Source: Clostridium transplantifaecale (GTDB lineage: Bacteria; Bacillota; Clostridia; Lachnospirales; Lachnospiraceae). From it: DNA of 64,000 nt. The DNA is taken from NCBI RefSeq assembly GCF_900626075.1, contig NZ_UYZY01000001.1, positions 868,001-932,000 of the forward strand. Reading direction: 5' to 3'. Shown one piece after another: positions 45,033 through 54,149 of the stretch. Within the stretch, counting starts at the first letter, position 1. Each line of letters starts with the position of its first letter. Below the pieces are notes generated by a model. The model made no database searches. It saw only the letters and a list, made by a program, of their open reading frames with translations, and was not told the origin of the DNA. A program made the position numbers and the translations under genes.

Positions 45033-47318
45033 TTAATTAAGCTTCAGGCCTTTCAGACGGAGCGCATTGCCTACAACGCACACAGAACTTAAAGACATTG
45101 CGAAACCGCCCAGCATCGGGCTTAATAGCGGCCCTCCGAACAGGTAAAGCAGTCCTGCGGCCACCGGGATTCCTAGTGTGTTGTAAAAGAATGCCCAGAA
45201 AAGATTCTGCTTGATGTTGCGTATCGTAGCCCGGCTCAGTTTAACCGCTCTGTAAACATCCATTAAATCAGATTTCATCAGCACAATATCTCCAGATTCC
45301 AATGCGATATCACTTCCTGAACCAATCGCCGTTCCAACGTCTGCCTGTACCAGCGCAGGGGCATCATTGACGCCGTCTCCTACCATCATAACGGTTTTTC
45401 CCCGACTTTGCAAGTCTGCAACGGTACCGGCTTTATCGCCGGGCAGCACTTCCGCGATGACGTTGTCTATATGGGCCTCATGTGCGATATACTCAGCGGT
45501 CTTTTTATTATCTCCCGTAAGCATATAAACTTCCAGGCCAAGGCTTTTCAGCCTGTCAATAGCATGAATGCTGCTCTCTTTGATTGTATCCGCCACACAG
45601 ATAATACCGGCCATCTTTCCGTCTGCCAGGACGAACATCGGGGTTTTCCCCTGTTCTGCATAAAAACCGGCCTTTTCCATTTGTCCGGAAATACCGGATG
45701 AAACAGCGTTTCCCGTTTCACCGGACGCCGCAAGCGCCTCCAGCATCCTGACATTACCGATTCTGATTTCACGGCCTTTAAGCATCGCCTTGATTCCGGA
45801 GCCTGTAATACTGTCAAACTCTTCCGGCCTGGCAAGGGTGATACCTTTTTCTTTCGCATCCGCCACAATCGCTTCCCCCAGAGGGTGTTCCGACATCTGC
45901 TCGCAGCTTGCCGCAACACGCAGAAGTTCTTCCGCATTCCAGCCATTTTCCGGGATAATATCGGTCACTTTGGGTTTGCCTTCCGTAATTGTGCCGGTCT
46001 TATCCAGGACTACTGTGTCCACTTTATGGCCAATCTCAAGCGCTTCTCCGCTCTTAATCAGAATTCCATGGCTGGCGCCCACACCGGTTCCCACCATGAT
46101 CGCCGTTGGAGTTGCAAGTCCCAGCGCACAGGGGCAGGCAATGACGAGCACCGCCACAAAAATAGTTAATACAAAGGAGGCGTCCATTCCTCCCACAAAC
46201 AGCCATAAGAGGGCTGCTACAATGGCAATTCCTATAACTGCCGGGACAAACACACCCGCCACTCGGTCTGCCAGTTTCGAAATGGGTGCCTTTCTTCCCT
46301 GGGCATCCTCCATCATCTTGACAATCCTTGCCAGAGTGGTATCGCCGCCCACATGGGTTACCTGTGCTTCCATCGCTCCGTTATAGTTCATGCTTCCGCC
46401 AATCAGGTTATCGCCTTCACTCTTTTCCACCGGGATACTCTCACCGGTCAGCATAGACTCATCCACACTGCTGTTTCCTTTTACAATGATACAGTCCAGA
46501 GGGATCCGGCTGCCGGGCTTAATCAGAATGTGCTCTCCCGTCTTAACGGACGAAGTCTCCACCTCACGCTCCTCACCGTTCTCGTAGACTATTGCCGTAT
46601 CCGGCGCAAGCTCCATCAGTTTTCTGATGGCTTCGGACGTCTTTCCCTTACTTCTTCCTTCCATATACTTGCCCAGCATAACGAGTGTCACAACGACTGC
46701 AGCCGATTCATAATAGAGGGAATGGACTGCCATCGGATCATTAAATGCCAGGAATGTCATAACAAGGCTATAGAGAAACGCACTTCCCGTTCCGATAGCC
46801 ACCAGAGAATCCATGTTTGGATTGCCTTTAAACAGCGCCCGCAGTCCTACCAGATAAAACTTTTTTCCGCAAACCAGAACCGGGACGGTCAAAATCATCT
46901 GAGCCAGAGCAAAATTGAGGGGATGGGTGTGCATATCAATGATGTCGGGCACCGGAAGCGGGAACGGCACCATGTGTCCCATTGAAATATAGAGAAGCGG
47001 GAGTGCAAAAATGATCGCTACAATCAGTCTTTTCCTGCTGGCCTTAAGCGCTTCCTCCTGCCTGATAAATGTCTCTTCCTCCTCGGCCATGCGATCCGCT
47101 TCCGCCGGCACCAGCATTGCCTTAAATCCGGCCTTATCTACCTTTTCAGTAATCACTTCCGGGTTTACCAAAGCCTCGTCATAGGTAATTGTCATCTTGG
47201 ATGTTGTCAGGTTGACGTTGCTCTCCTGCACCCCTTCCAGACGCCGTGTAACCCGTTCTACCGCGCTGCTGCATGCCGCACAGGTCATTCCGTCTATGTT
47301 GTATATTTCAGTTTTCAT
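45033..47318 (-). CDS. copA: Copper-exporting P1B-type ATPase CopA
   Basis: A 761-residue protein. Two ATGs are close together; I choose 47318 because the AGAAAGG site is then 8 bases upstream, whereas it abuts the ATG at 47327. One N-terminal HMA domain has CAAC (residues 13-16). Then eight membrane helices, phosphatase TGES (about 292), the membrane CPC metal site (395-397), phosphorylation DKTGT (about 439), SEHPLGEA and the hinge GDGVNDAP follow. It pumps Cu(I) out of the cell with ATP. It is the first gene of the copper operon, with csoR 69 bases behind. Confidence 0.95.
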   Translation of the reverse strand: MKTEIYNIDGMTCAACSSAVERVTRRLEGVQESNVNLTTSKMTITYDEALVNPEVITEKVDKAGFKAMLVPAEADRMAEEEETFIRQEEALKASRKRLIVAIIFALPLLYISMGHMVPFPLPVPDIIDMHTHPLNFALAQMILTVPVLVCGKKFYLVGLRALFKGNPNMDSLVAIGTGSAFLYSLVMTFLAFNDPMAVHSLYYESAAVVVTLVMLGKYMEGRSKGKTSEAIRKLMELAPDTAIVYENGEEREVETSSVKTGEHILIKPGSRIPLDCIIVKGNSSVDESMLTGESIPVEKSEGDNLIGGSMNYNGAMEAQVTHVGGDTTLARIVKMMEDAQGRKAPISKLADRVAGVFVPAVIGIAIVAALLWLFVGGMDASFVLTIFVAVLVIACPCALGLATPTAIMVGTGVGASHGILIKSGEALEIGHKVDTVVLDKTGTITEGKPKVTDIIPENGWNAEELLRVAASCEQMSEHPLGEAIVADAKEKGITLARPEEFDSITGSGIKAMLKGREIRIGNVRMLEALAASGETGNAVSSGISGQMEKAGFYAEQGKTPMFVLADGKMAGIICVADTIKESSIHAIDRLKSLGLEVYMLTGDNKKTAEYIAHEAHIDNVIAEVLPGDKAGTVADLQSRGKTVMMVGDGVNDAPALVQADVGTAIGSGSDIALESGDIVLMKSDLMDVYRAVKLSRATIRNIKQNLFWAFFYNTLGIPVAAGLLYLFGGPLLSPMLGGFAMSLSSVCVVGNALRLKGLKLN

Positions 47319-47340
47319 ATTTTTCATCCTTTCTCCATGT

Positions 47341-47394
47341 ACATATACCCCGTATATGTATATTTATATTAAAACACATTTACATTTATGTCAA
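47341..47394 (-). promoter_or_regulatory. copA promoter and probable CsoR operator
   Basis: On the minus strand: TTGACA (-35, 47389-47394), 17 bases, TAATAT (-10, 47366-47371). Just downstream, over the expected start site, is a perfect palindrome ACATATAC-CCC-GTATATGT (47341-47359), whose ATACCCCGTAT core looks like a CsoR operator. Beyond it, 47.40-47.89 kb has no gene I can support. Confidence 0.7.
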
Positions 47395-47810
47395 GTGAAT
47401 TATTTTTTTGTTCAAGTGAAGCAAGCGATGGATTGTCTGTTTTGATGTAAAGTGACTTTTATATATTGTACGCGGTATTTTAATAGGCTTATAATTGATA
47501 GGCAGAAGATACTGCGTGATACCGTGTTTTATACCACCTCCATATTCTCTCCCTGCTAAACCGCCATGGTGAATTGTGTTACCGCTTATAAAAGGCGGCA
47601 TCCGGCCCGAATAACCTTTCACCTGACTCTGCCTGAATTTATTTTCTATTGCTTCGTTTACCTGTATTTATCTTTAATTCTATTATTAGTCAGCTTCTCC
47701 ATACTATATCAAAAATATACCCGCCTGTTCCTAAAAGCGTGCTCCTAAAGACAGGCTTGACACAGTCTTGTCATACAAAAAATTCTATTTTATTCTTTTA
47801 TGCTGCTCGA

Positions 47811-47879
47811 AGATAACCCGAACAGCATAAAAAAACTGCGGCAGGAAGAACCCGTCACAGTTCTGCCTATACCGCAGTC
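47811..47879 (-). terminator. Hairpins downstream of the exporter gene
   Basis: Two stem-loops follow each other: TTATGCTG...CAGCATAA (arms near 47799-47808 and 47822-47831) and ACTGCGG...CCGCAGT (about 47837-47879). A T-run lies between them on the minus strand. One or both probably end the small-exporter transcript. Exact arms are by eye. Confidence 0.5.
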
Positions 47880-47898
47880 ATTAAAATCCACTAATCCA

Positions 47899-48405
47899 TT
47901 ATCCGAAAAGAACTCCTAAAACGCCATAAGATAGGATAGACATAATCACTGTCGCTATGACAATTCCGATTAAAATTGCGGCAAATGCCGTCTTAAAACG
48001 CACTCTTAGAAGCGCCGCTATCAGAGATCCCGTCCAGGCTCCTGTACCAGGGAGGGGTATCCCGACAAAGAGCACCAGACCCCAGAAACCAAATTTCTCT
48101 ATCTGATCTTTTTTGCTCATTGCTTTATTTTCAAGCCATAATGCAATGGGGCGGAACATCTTCACCAGCTTCATCCACTCCAGAATCTTTCTGATCAGCA
48201 GCAGTATAAAAGGAATCGGCAGAATATTGCCGATGATACAAATCGGTATTGCCCGTAAAAGCGGCACATTCAAAAGCGCCGGTGACGCTGCTAAAAGGCC
48301 TCCCCTCAGTTCCAGGATTGGAACCATGGAGATGATAAATATAACTGCTTCTTTGGAAATAAACTCCGAAAGATTCGCGGTAAACCATTGTACTAATGCG
48401 TCCAT
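47899..48405 (-). CDS. Small multidrug-export-type membrane protein
   Basis: A 168-residue protein with the features of the Sm_multidrug_ex (YqaA/DedA-related) family. Four or five membrane helices are seen, with motifs ISMVPILELRGGLLAASPAL and FVGIPLPGTGAWTGSLIAALL. The E-L-R-G-G and G-T-G-A-W-T-G motifs form the re-entrant loops of the family. The substrate is not known despite the family name. It follows the zinc-ribbon gene by 8 bases, so the two may be co-transcribed. Confidence 0.8.
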   Translation of the reverse strand: MDALVQWFTANLSEFISKEAVIFIISMVPILELRGGLLAASPALLNVPLLRAIPICIIGNILPIPFILLLIRKILEWMKLVKMFRPIALWLENKAMSKKDQIEKFGFWGLVLFVGIPLPGTGAWTGSLIAALLRVRFKTAFAAILIGIVIATVIMSILSYGVLGVLFG

Positions 48406-48413
48406 TCTGTCTC

Positions 48414-48881
48414 CTATTCCTCGTTTTCGCTGTCTTCCTCTGCGAAGATGGACTCATCAGCCTCTCCATGAACCGTAAACTCTACCTCCGGCCCTTTGCT
48501 GTCCTCTTCCTCTGCACCGGCTGTTTTATCCTCCATCGGAGCGCCGCACTTGCTGCAGTACAGGGCATCTTTCTCAACCTTGGCCCCGCATTCCGCACAG
48601 ACCCTGGTTCCCTCCAGTTCCGCTATCTCATCTTCCAGAACTGCTATTTTAATAATTCCCGCCTGGATAGTCTTGAATTCATCGGCATACTCGTCTTCCA
48701 GTGAAGCTTCATGTCTGTCATAGTATGCCTTGCCAAGGCTGATATATGCTTTATTTACTTTTTCCTTTTCCGATGACAATTTTGATTTAAGCTGAATCAC
48801 GCCGGTGATATCCTTCACCTTATTGGCCGCTTCCTTGCTTTTATCACTGATTACCTTACCAAGTTCATCTAAAAACGCCAT
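48414..48881 (-). CDS. Zinc-ribbon domain protein
   Basis: A 155-residue protein. Residues 1-88 are helical and coiled (MAFLDELGKVISDKSKEAANK..., then LKSKLSSEKEKVNKAYISLG). A C4 zinc ribbon (CAECGAKVEKDALYCSKCGAPM) follows at about 96-118, then a very acidic tail. It is not a DNA-binding protein by any motif I know. The function is unknown. Start behind GAGGAGGAAAA. Confidence 0.8.
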   Translation of the reverse strand: MAFLDELGKVISDKSKEAANKVKDITGVIQLKSKLSSEKEKVNKAYISLGKAYYDRHEASLEDEYADEFKTIQAGIIKIAVLEDEIAELEGTRVCAECGAKVEKDALYCSKCGAPMEDKTAGAEEEDSKGPEVEFTVHGEADESIFAEEDSENEE

Positions 48882-48979
48882 TCATTTTCCTCCTCTACAG
48901 GATATTTTTCCTCACTTATTTTATCCTGTAAAGGAGAGAAAGTCAATCAAAAGTAAAGACCGCCCCGGGGCTTGCGTCC

Positions 48980-51349
48980 TTAATACCCCCTGGTAACGTC
49001 GTTTTTCATGTTTTCTTCTGATAATTTAAACGTTTCTTTTACGAATGAAGGGACTTTATCGTAGTCAAAATTAAGACTGTATTTCCGGTATTCCGGTTCA
49101 TCCTGGGAATCGTCATTATACCGGTCCACCGTATAGACTTCTTCCGGCTCAGTAGAGGCGTCGAATTCATCCTCCGTCTGCCCCTGTTTCACCGACACAT
49201 AAGCGGTAAGTCTTACGCCCGAGTAAAGCTCATTTAAATAGTTTGTGCAGTTAAGTTCACCCGGTACGGAGCTGTTAAGAATCTCACGGATTTTTTCTTT
49301 ATCGGTCACTGTGGCCACTCTGCTTCCGCGTTCTTTCACATAAACGACATCCTCTGAGACTTCCGCCTCCGCCCTGGCAAGATCCTCCTCTGTAATATAG
49401 CTCTCCATCACAATTTTATCCACATTATCAACCGTAAGGAATTCGCCGGCATCAACCCCGCATTTCTTCAGCAGGCTGATTGTCTCTGTAAAGGACGGGT
49501 AAATCGGGTAATAAAATTTCCTGTTGAATTCACTGTAGTCATTCCCCTTGGCCTTCAGCGTATTGATGATATCCTGCATTTTAACGGTCTTAAACTGGAT
49601 TGCCGCGATCGGGCTTTCTTTTCTTCTTGTTTCGGACGTCAGTCCCTTCAGTTCTTTCTGGTATGTTTCCAGAAGCTGGGCCTTCATTTCCTCATTTTTC
49701 AGGTTCACATGGCTGAAATCGCTATACTCCTGATAGTTAATTCCCGCTATATCGGATGCCTCATAAGCAAGAACCGGATAAACCGTCTCTTTATATTCAT
49801 TGCTGTCATAGACTCTGTCCAAAGTATCTCTGACTGCGGACAAACTCATATAATAGCTGCGCAGAACTGTCTTTCCGCTTTTCAGATGATAAGCGACAAT
49901 TACCTCGTCGATCCTATCACCGTCTTCCGACGGCCAGTATGAATAGCGGCTCTGTGACCTGTTTCCGCGGTTCTTCCGCTTAGCCTCCGCTGCGTCGTTT
50001 ACACCGCGGTGCCCTATCTCGGCTGCGGCCGCCACATCGGTCAGCCTCATCTTATTAAGCAGTTCCGACGGGGATACGTGGTTCCATTTCACATACTGAT
50101 ATCTTCCCCCTTCATTTCCGGCCATCTCCGGCTCCACCATGTAATCAGAGAGGAAGTCCGCATCCATTCTCCGGCAGTAAATACCGGCCGACTCCACCTT
50201 CGCCTCCGATGGGACATAGGAATCGTAGCCGGACAAATCAAACCGGAAGAATGCGAGAATCGCTGCGGCGCAGACCGCACAAAGTGCAAACTGTCTTTTG
50301 TGGGCAAAGAGCCTTCTAAAATCAAAATTATAAATGATTTCAATCGTGCAGTAGCTGATAACAAGGCCGCAGATCAGACCGAAGACGCTCCATCCGTCGC
50401 TCCCCATCATCTCCTTGAAAAGCAGGCTTCCAAGCAGTCCTATCGGAACTACAAGGAGGAGTTTGATAACCGGCTGGCTCTTCTTGAATGCCATGGCGCG
50501 CCCCGCCGCCTCGGAAGGCCTCTTTTTATAAAGGAAAACACAGAGTGCGGTAATCAGGGCAGCCGCTGCTAAGGCCCCTAAAGCCATCCCTGCCGTCTTT
50601 TCCGGTATTGAGGCCGCGCTGATGTACCAGGCCGCCGGTGAAGAGCGCTGCGCTAATTTTACAAATGTATCCGTATTCTCGTAGAACGTTATGTAATAAC
50701 TGCTGTAATAGCCTGTAAGCAGCAGGGTGCTTCCCGGTCCCCAGATGAAGAATACTGCGGTTCCCAGGATACTTACAATCGTATTGCCGGTCATCATAAC
50801 CGCGGCAACCACCACCGAATAGATTAAAAGGTAAAATGACATGTGGATGCAATAAGCCTTTATCACATCGAACCACGGGAATACCTGCCCCGCTTTTACC
50901 TGAATCATAATGCTTGATATGAGCAGGAAAATAAAATACGGTACTGCGGTATAAAGAAAACCGTTTAAATATACAATGCCGAACAGTTTCTCACGTTTTA
51001 CCGGCACGCTGTGAAAGAAATCTGTTTTCTTTCTGGAGTGCAGGTAGGAAAATCCCGATATGCCGCAGACAACGGCAAACACAAGAATCAGGAACACCAT
51101 CATCCCATTATTGGCGGACGTCCATTCGAGGAATCTCTCCTGGAGCTGCTGTTTGATTATATCCACACCCTGTGCTTCCCTATCCCACACCATATCTATG
51201 CGCTCCTGTGAGAGATAGCTGCTGATCAGCAGAGCTGTCTGTACCGGAAAGGCGAAAAAGAGGATAAGCGATATCAGAGCAACCGTCCAAAGGCGCTGTT
51301 TCGTATTTTCTTTCATCAGATTAAAAAATAAGTTTTTTGATGTCATAAC
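48980..51349 (-). CDS. ABC transporter permease (large, DUF6449-like)
   Basis: About 790 residues. The start is near 51349 (MTSKNLFFNLMKENTK), behind GGAGGTGGC. The upstream in-frame codons overlap the ATP-binding gene. Membrane helices occupy about residues 15-40, 85-105, 130-200, 230-260, 290-350 and 365-385. A long extracytoplasmic C-terminal half (about 390-790) is rich in Tyr, Asp and Glu. It is the membrane half of the GntR-controlled transporter, with probable efflux or bacitracin/peptide-stress function by context. The substrate is unknown. Confidence 0.75.
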   Translation of the reverse strand, partial: VMTSKNLFFNLMKENTKQRLWTVALISLILFFAFPVQTALLISSYLSQERIDMVWDREAQGVDIIKQQLQERFLEWTSANNGMMVFLILVFAVVCGISGFSYLHSRKKTDFFHSVPVKREKLFGIVYLNGFLYTAVPYFIFLLISSIMIQVKAGQVFPWFDVIKAYCIHMSFYLLIYSVVVAAVMMTGNTIVSILGTAVFFIWGPGSTLLLTGYYSSYYITFYENTDTFVKLAQRSSPAAWYISAASIPEKTAGMALGALAAAALITALCVFLYKKRPSEAAGRAMAFKKSQPVIKLLLVVPIGLLGSLLFKEMMGSDGWSVFGLICGLVISYCTIEIIYNFDFRRLFAHKRQFALCAVCAAAILAFFRFDLSGYDSYVPSEAKVESAGIYCRRMDADFLSDYMVEPEMAGNEGGRYQYVKWNHVSPSELLNKMRLTDVAAAAEIGHRGVNDAAEAKRKNRGNRSQSRYSYWPSEDGDRIDEVIVAYHLKSGKTVLRSYYMSLSAVRDTLDRVYDSNEYKETVYPVLAYEASDIAGINYQEYSDFSHVNLKNEEMKAQLLETYQKELKGLTSETRRKESPIAAIQFKTVKMQDIINTLKAKGNDYSEFNRKFYYPIYPSFTETISLLKKCGVDAGEFLTVDNVDKIVMESYITEEDLARAEAEVSEDVVYVKERGSRVATVTDKEKIREILNSSVPGELNCTNYLNELYSGVRLTAYVSVKQGQTEDEFDASTEPEEVYTVDRYNDDSQDEPEYRKYSLNFDYDKVPSFVKETFKLSEENMKNDVTRGY

Positions 51350-52220
51350 CAGCCACCTCCGTTTCACTGATAAATATTTCTTCCAGGGAGAGAGGAATCA
51401 TTTCGAAAAATACAGGATGGAATGTCTGCATTACCGCCTCAATCTCTTCCTTCTTCCCTCTAACCGTCAGAGTCAGGAGACTTCCTCTGCGCTCTGTCCT
51501 GATGATATCAACTCCATTTAACTCCTCCGGTTCCGTACCCGGCAGCAGTACACACTGAACCTTGTGGATATTCAGCTTCATATCATCCAAATCCTTGGAC
51601 AGCAGAATTCCGCCTTTATGAAGTAGACCCACATGATCACAGATATCCTCCAGCTCTCTAAGGTTATGGGAGGCAATGATTGGAGTCAGGTTCCGCTCCT
51701 CCATATCGTTGGCAAAGAGGCTCTTTACCGTCTGGCGCATCACCGGATCCAGCCCGTCGAAGGTCTCGTCGCAAAAGATGTAATCGGTGTTGGCGCAGAT
51801 TCCCAAAAGTACGGAAAGCTGTTTTTTCATGCCCTTGGAAAAGGTGTTGACCTTTCGTTTCGCGCTCAAATCGAAGTTTTGCAGGAGACCGTAAAACCGC
51901 TTCTCATCGAAATTCCTGTATACGTTTCTGTAAAATTTCATCATTTCTTCAGGCGTTGCGTTGTTTAAAAAATACTGTTCATCTGAAATATAGAAAAATC
52001 TTGACTTTACTCTGTCATTCTCAAAAATATCTTCTCCGTCGATCGTAACTCTGCCCGCATCCGGTTTCAGAATTCCGGCAGCCATTCTGAGGAATGTACT
52101 TTTTCCGGCTCCGTTGGTACCGATAAGCCCGAACACACTTCCATCCCTGATTTCTGCATTAATATGATCAACGGCTGTGATATCGTCAAATCGTTTTGTC
52201 AGGTTGATTGCTTCAATCAT
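51321..52220 (-). CDS. ABC transporter ATP-binding protein
   Basis: A 299-residue protein. Walker A GTNGAGKST (about residues 34-42), signature SKGMKKQLSVLLGI (a variant LSGGQ), Walker B DYIFCDETFDGLD and switch H (ASHN) are seen. The C-terminal 80 residues form a regulatory domain of the YtrB/EcsA type. It energises the permease downstream, with overlapping ends. The start overlaps the end of the GntR gene by 8 bases, so the three form an operon. Confidence 0.92.
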   Translation of the reverse strand: MIEAINLTKRFDDITAVDHINAEIRDGSVFGLIGTNGAGKSTFLRMAAGILKPDAGRVTIDGEDIFENDRVKSRFFYISDEQYFLNNATPEEMMKFYRNVYRNFDEKRFYGLLQNFDLSAKRKVNTFSKGMKKQLSVLLGICANTDYIFCDETFDGLDPVMRQTVKSLFANDMEERNLTPIIASHNLRELEDICDHVGLLHKGGILLSKDLDDMKLNIHKVQCVLLPGTEPEELNGVDIIRTERRGSLLTLTVRGKKEEIEAVMQTFHPVFFEMIPLSLEEIFISETEVAGYDIKKLIF

Positions 52221-52716
52221 CCGTTTCTCCTCCTTTTTCCTCCCTTAGGGCCATTACAGCCTCTTTCACGTCCGGCGTAAGGCCGTCCGCTCCTGCCTTT
52301 TCCGCCGATTTCTCTGCGGCCGATGCCGCCGCGTACACGCGCGGTTTCCGGTCATTATTGCCATAAAGCTGAATCACCTGCTCCTGAAACTGCAGCATCG
52401 TGATCTCTGCCCCTTTTGCTTCCTCCACCAGTTTCCCGAGTCTTATAAAAATTTCTCTCTTCTTTTGTTCACGGATTTGATGGTTTTCAGCCACAAAGCT
52501 GCCTCTGCCTTTTACCGAATAAATGTATCCCTGGCGCTCGAGTTCCGCATAAGCTCTCTGGATTGTATTCGGATTGATAGACAGCTCCGTCGCAAGGCTG
52601 CGCACGGACGGAAGCTGGCTGTTCTGCTCCAGAATCCCGCGCACCATCAGCTCAGACATTTTCTCGACAACCTGCTCATAGATGGGACGCCGATCTTTAT
52701 AGTCAATCAGAATCAT
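52213..52716 (-). CDS. GntR-family (YtrA-type) transcriptional regulator
   Basis: A 167-residue protein. I start at ATG 52716 behind GGAAAGGAGG; the frame runs further upstream across the operator, which is unlikely to be translated. A winged helix (YEQVVEKMSELMVRGILEQN, SVRSLATELSINPNTIQRAYAELE) occupies residues 1-75. A short helical C-terminal domain of the YtrA type follows. It represses its own operon, releasing it under cell-wall stress in relatives. The likely operator is the palindrome at 52746-52774. Confidence 0.88.
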   Translation of the reverse strand: MILIDYKDRRPIYEQVVEKMSELMVRGILEQNSQLPSVRSLATELSINPNTIQRAYAELERQGYIYSVKGRGSFVAENHQIREQKKREIFIRLGKLVEEAKGAEITMLQFQEQVIQLYGNNDRKPRVYAAASAAEKSAEKAGADGLTPDVKEAVMALREEKGGETDD

Positions 52717-52745
52717 ACGCTCCTCCTTTCCTGTGTCATTTGAAT

Positions 52746-52802
52746 TAAGTGTATTAATTCTTTTAATACACTTAGTATACAAAAGGAGCAGCTCACTGTC
52801 AA
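52746..52802 (-). promoter_or_regulatory. Promoter and operator of the GntR-ABC operon
   Basis: On the minus strand: TTGACA (-35, 52797-52802), 17 bases, TATACT (-10, 52774-52779). A perfect 12-bp inverted repeat TAAGTGTATTAA with 5-base spacer (52746-52774) overlaps the start site and touches the -10. It is ideally placed for autorepression. Confidence 0.85.
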
Positions 52803-52868
52803 GCGGCCGCTCCTTACTTTTTTCTTAACATGCTAAAGCTATGTATCGGTAGCATTTGCAAACTTTAA

Positions 52869-53183
52869 TTAGTTTGCTGTAGATTCCTCTACCAGAGCTG
52901 CATTTTCGTCAGCTGCTTCGCCGTCTGCTGCCTCTGTATCCTCTGCTTCTGCTACAGTCTCAGCTGCATCAGCTGCTTCTGTGTTCTCTTCCATAGTCTC
53001 ATCAACAGCTTCTGTTGTCTCGTCTGCTGCTTCTGTCTCAGGAGCTTCTGTTGTTTCAGCCTCTGTTACGGCTGCTGCTGTTGTGCTGCTTGCTCCGCTT
53101 CCGCCACATGCTGTCAGAACTGAAGCTGCTAACATTGCACTCATCATCATTACTGCTGCTGGTTTTACAAAATTTTTTTTCAT
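52869..53183 (-). CDS. Small Ala/Glu/Thr-rich lipoprotein
   Basis: A 104-residue protein. I start at ATG 53183 (MKKNFVKPAAVMMM), 9 bases after AGAGGAG. A type II signal peptide is seen with lipobox LTAC (cleavage before C24 or so), then a low-complexity acidic region made of EAAETTE/ADETTEA-type repeats with no fold. It is likely anchored to the membrane outer face. The function is unknown. Confidence 0.75.
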   Translation of the reverse strand: MKKNFVKPAAVMMMSAMLAASVLTACGGSGASSTTAAAVTEAETTEAPETEAADETTEAVDETMEENTEAADAAETVAEAEDTEAADGEAADENAALVEESTAN

Positions 53184-53392
53184 AATAAACATCTCCTCTT
53201 TTTTTGAATCAATTACCTTAATTCGTGGTACGCCAGTAATGATAAAGAGAAATTGTGTCAAAATTGTGACCATTTTATTAACGAATCATAAAATTATCCC
53301 CATATTTTTTATAAAAAAGAAAGAATTCGTAAGAATATTTTCTTAACACACTGAGTCTGTCAGTGTTTCCGCCTTCCAAATTCTTAATTATT

Positions 53393-54148
53393 TCATTGAA
53401 ATTCTGTCATGTACGGACGGTATCTCAGAGCCAGATGACCTCTTTGACAGACATAATTCTCTCTTTCTTTGATTGCAATGCTGTCAAAAAAGATTTTCCA
53501 GAGTGTTTCATACTCTTTCTGATCGGTTTTTTCCGAGAGCTCCCCCAGTCTTTTAGCGGAATCTCCTGCCAAAATGTACCAACCGGTATCCGGAGCATAG
53601 ATTACCGCCCGCTCCCTGTGCTCATCATAGATAATAAACCGTTCCGGCCTCAGCCGATCGGAAAAATGCAGGGCCAGCATCGGAAGGACATCGTTCTTAG
53701 GCCCTATTTTTGAAAACATAACCCGGTTCTTAAGCTCTGAAAACCGCAGAAACTGCTTCATATTGTGCGCTTCGTTCAGTAAATTGCGGTTCATTCTGAA
53801 AATCTCATGGACAGCCGGTATCTGAAGGTTATCGGTAATCTGCCTGCCGATATGAAAGCCGTATATCAGGAAACGGTAAATTCGATCCGCCTTCTCCTCC
53901 TCGAAACTTAAAGAGGCGTTATAAATCCAGCCGTAAGCTTCCCTAGATATCTTACTTACAACAGAATTCGTCACCTTGCCGATCTTTTCCCCGCTCACTT
54001 CCACGTCGCGGTATTCCGCAAACAGCTCCATATTGTAGGCGCCATAAAGCTGCAGCTTGACGTTGTCATGTCCCAGACGGCTCATCCAGGCGTCGTAAAC
54101 ACCACACAGGATGGAATCAAAATCATCCCTGCATAAAAATATAACCAT
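53393..54148 (-). CDS. DUF4130 / TIGR03915-type DNA metabolism protein
   Basis: A 251-residue protein. The start at ATG 54148 is one base after the stop of the radical-SAM gene, showing coupling. Sequence elements FLCRDDFDSILCGVYDAWMSR at the start, and FHIGRQI and LALRYRP later, are typical of the family named 'probable DNA metabolism protein'. This family nearly always pairs with the radical-SAM partner upstream. It is not itself a catalytic fold I know. It is probably a partner in the same repair or modification reaction. Confidence 0.85.
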   Translation of the reverse strand: MVIFLCRDDFDSILCGVYDAWMSRLGHDNVKLQLYGAYNMELFAEYRDVEVSGEKIGKVTNSVVSKISREAYGWIYNASLSFEEEKADRIYRFLIYGFHIGRQITDNLQIPAVHEIFRMNRNLLNEAHNMKQFLRFSELKNRVMFSKIGPKNDVLPMLALHFSDRLRPERFIIYDEHRERAVIYAPDTGWYILAGDSAKRLGELSEKTDQKEYETLWKIFFDSIAIKERENYVCQRGHLALRYRPYMTEFQ

Positions 54149-54149
54149 G

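Noticed and set aside
45790..46985. Long + strand open frames opposite copA
   Set aside because: They are antisense shadows of a well-conserved ATPase gene, with no ribosome-binding sites and no recognisable domains.
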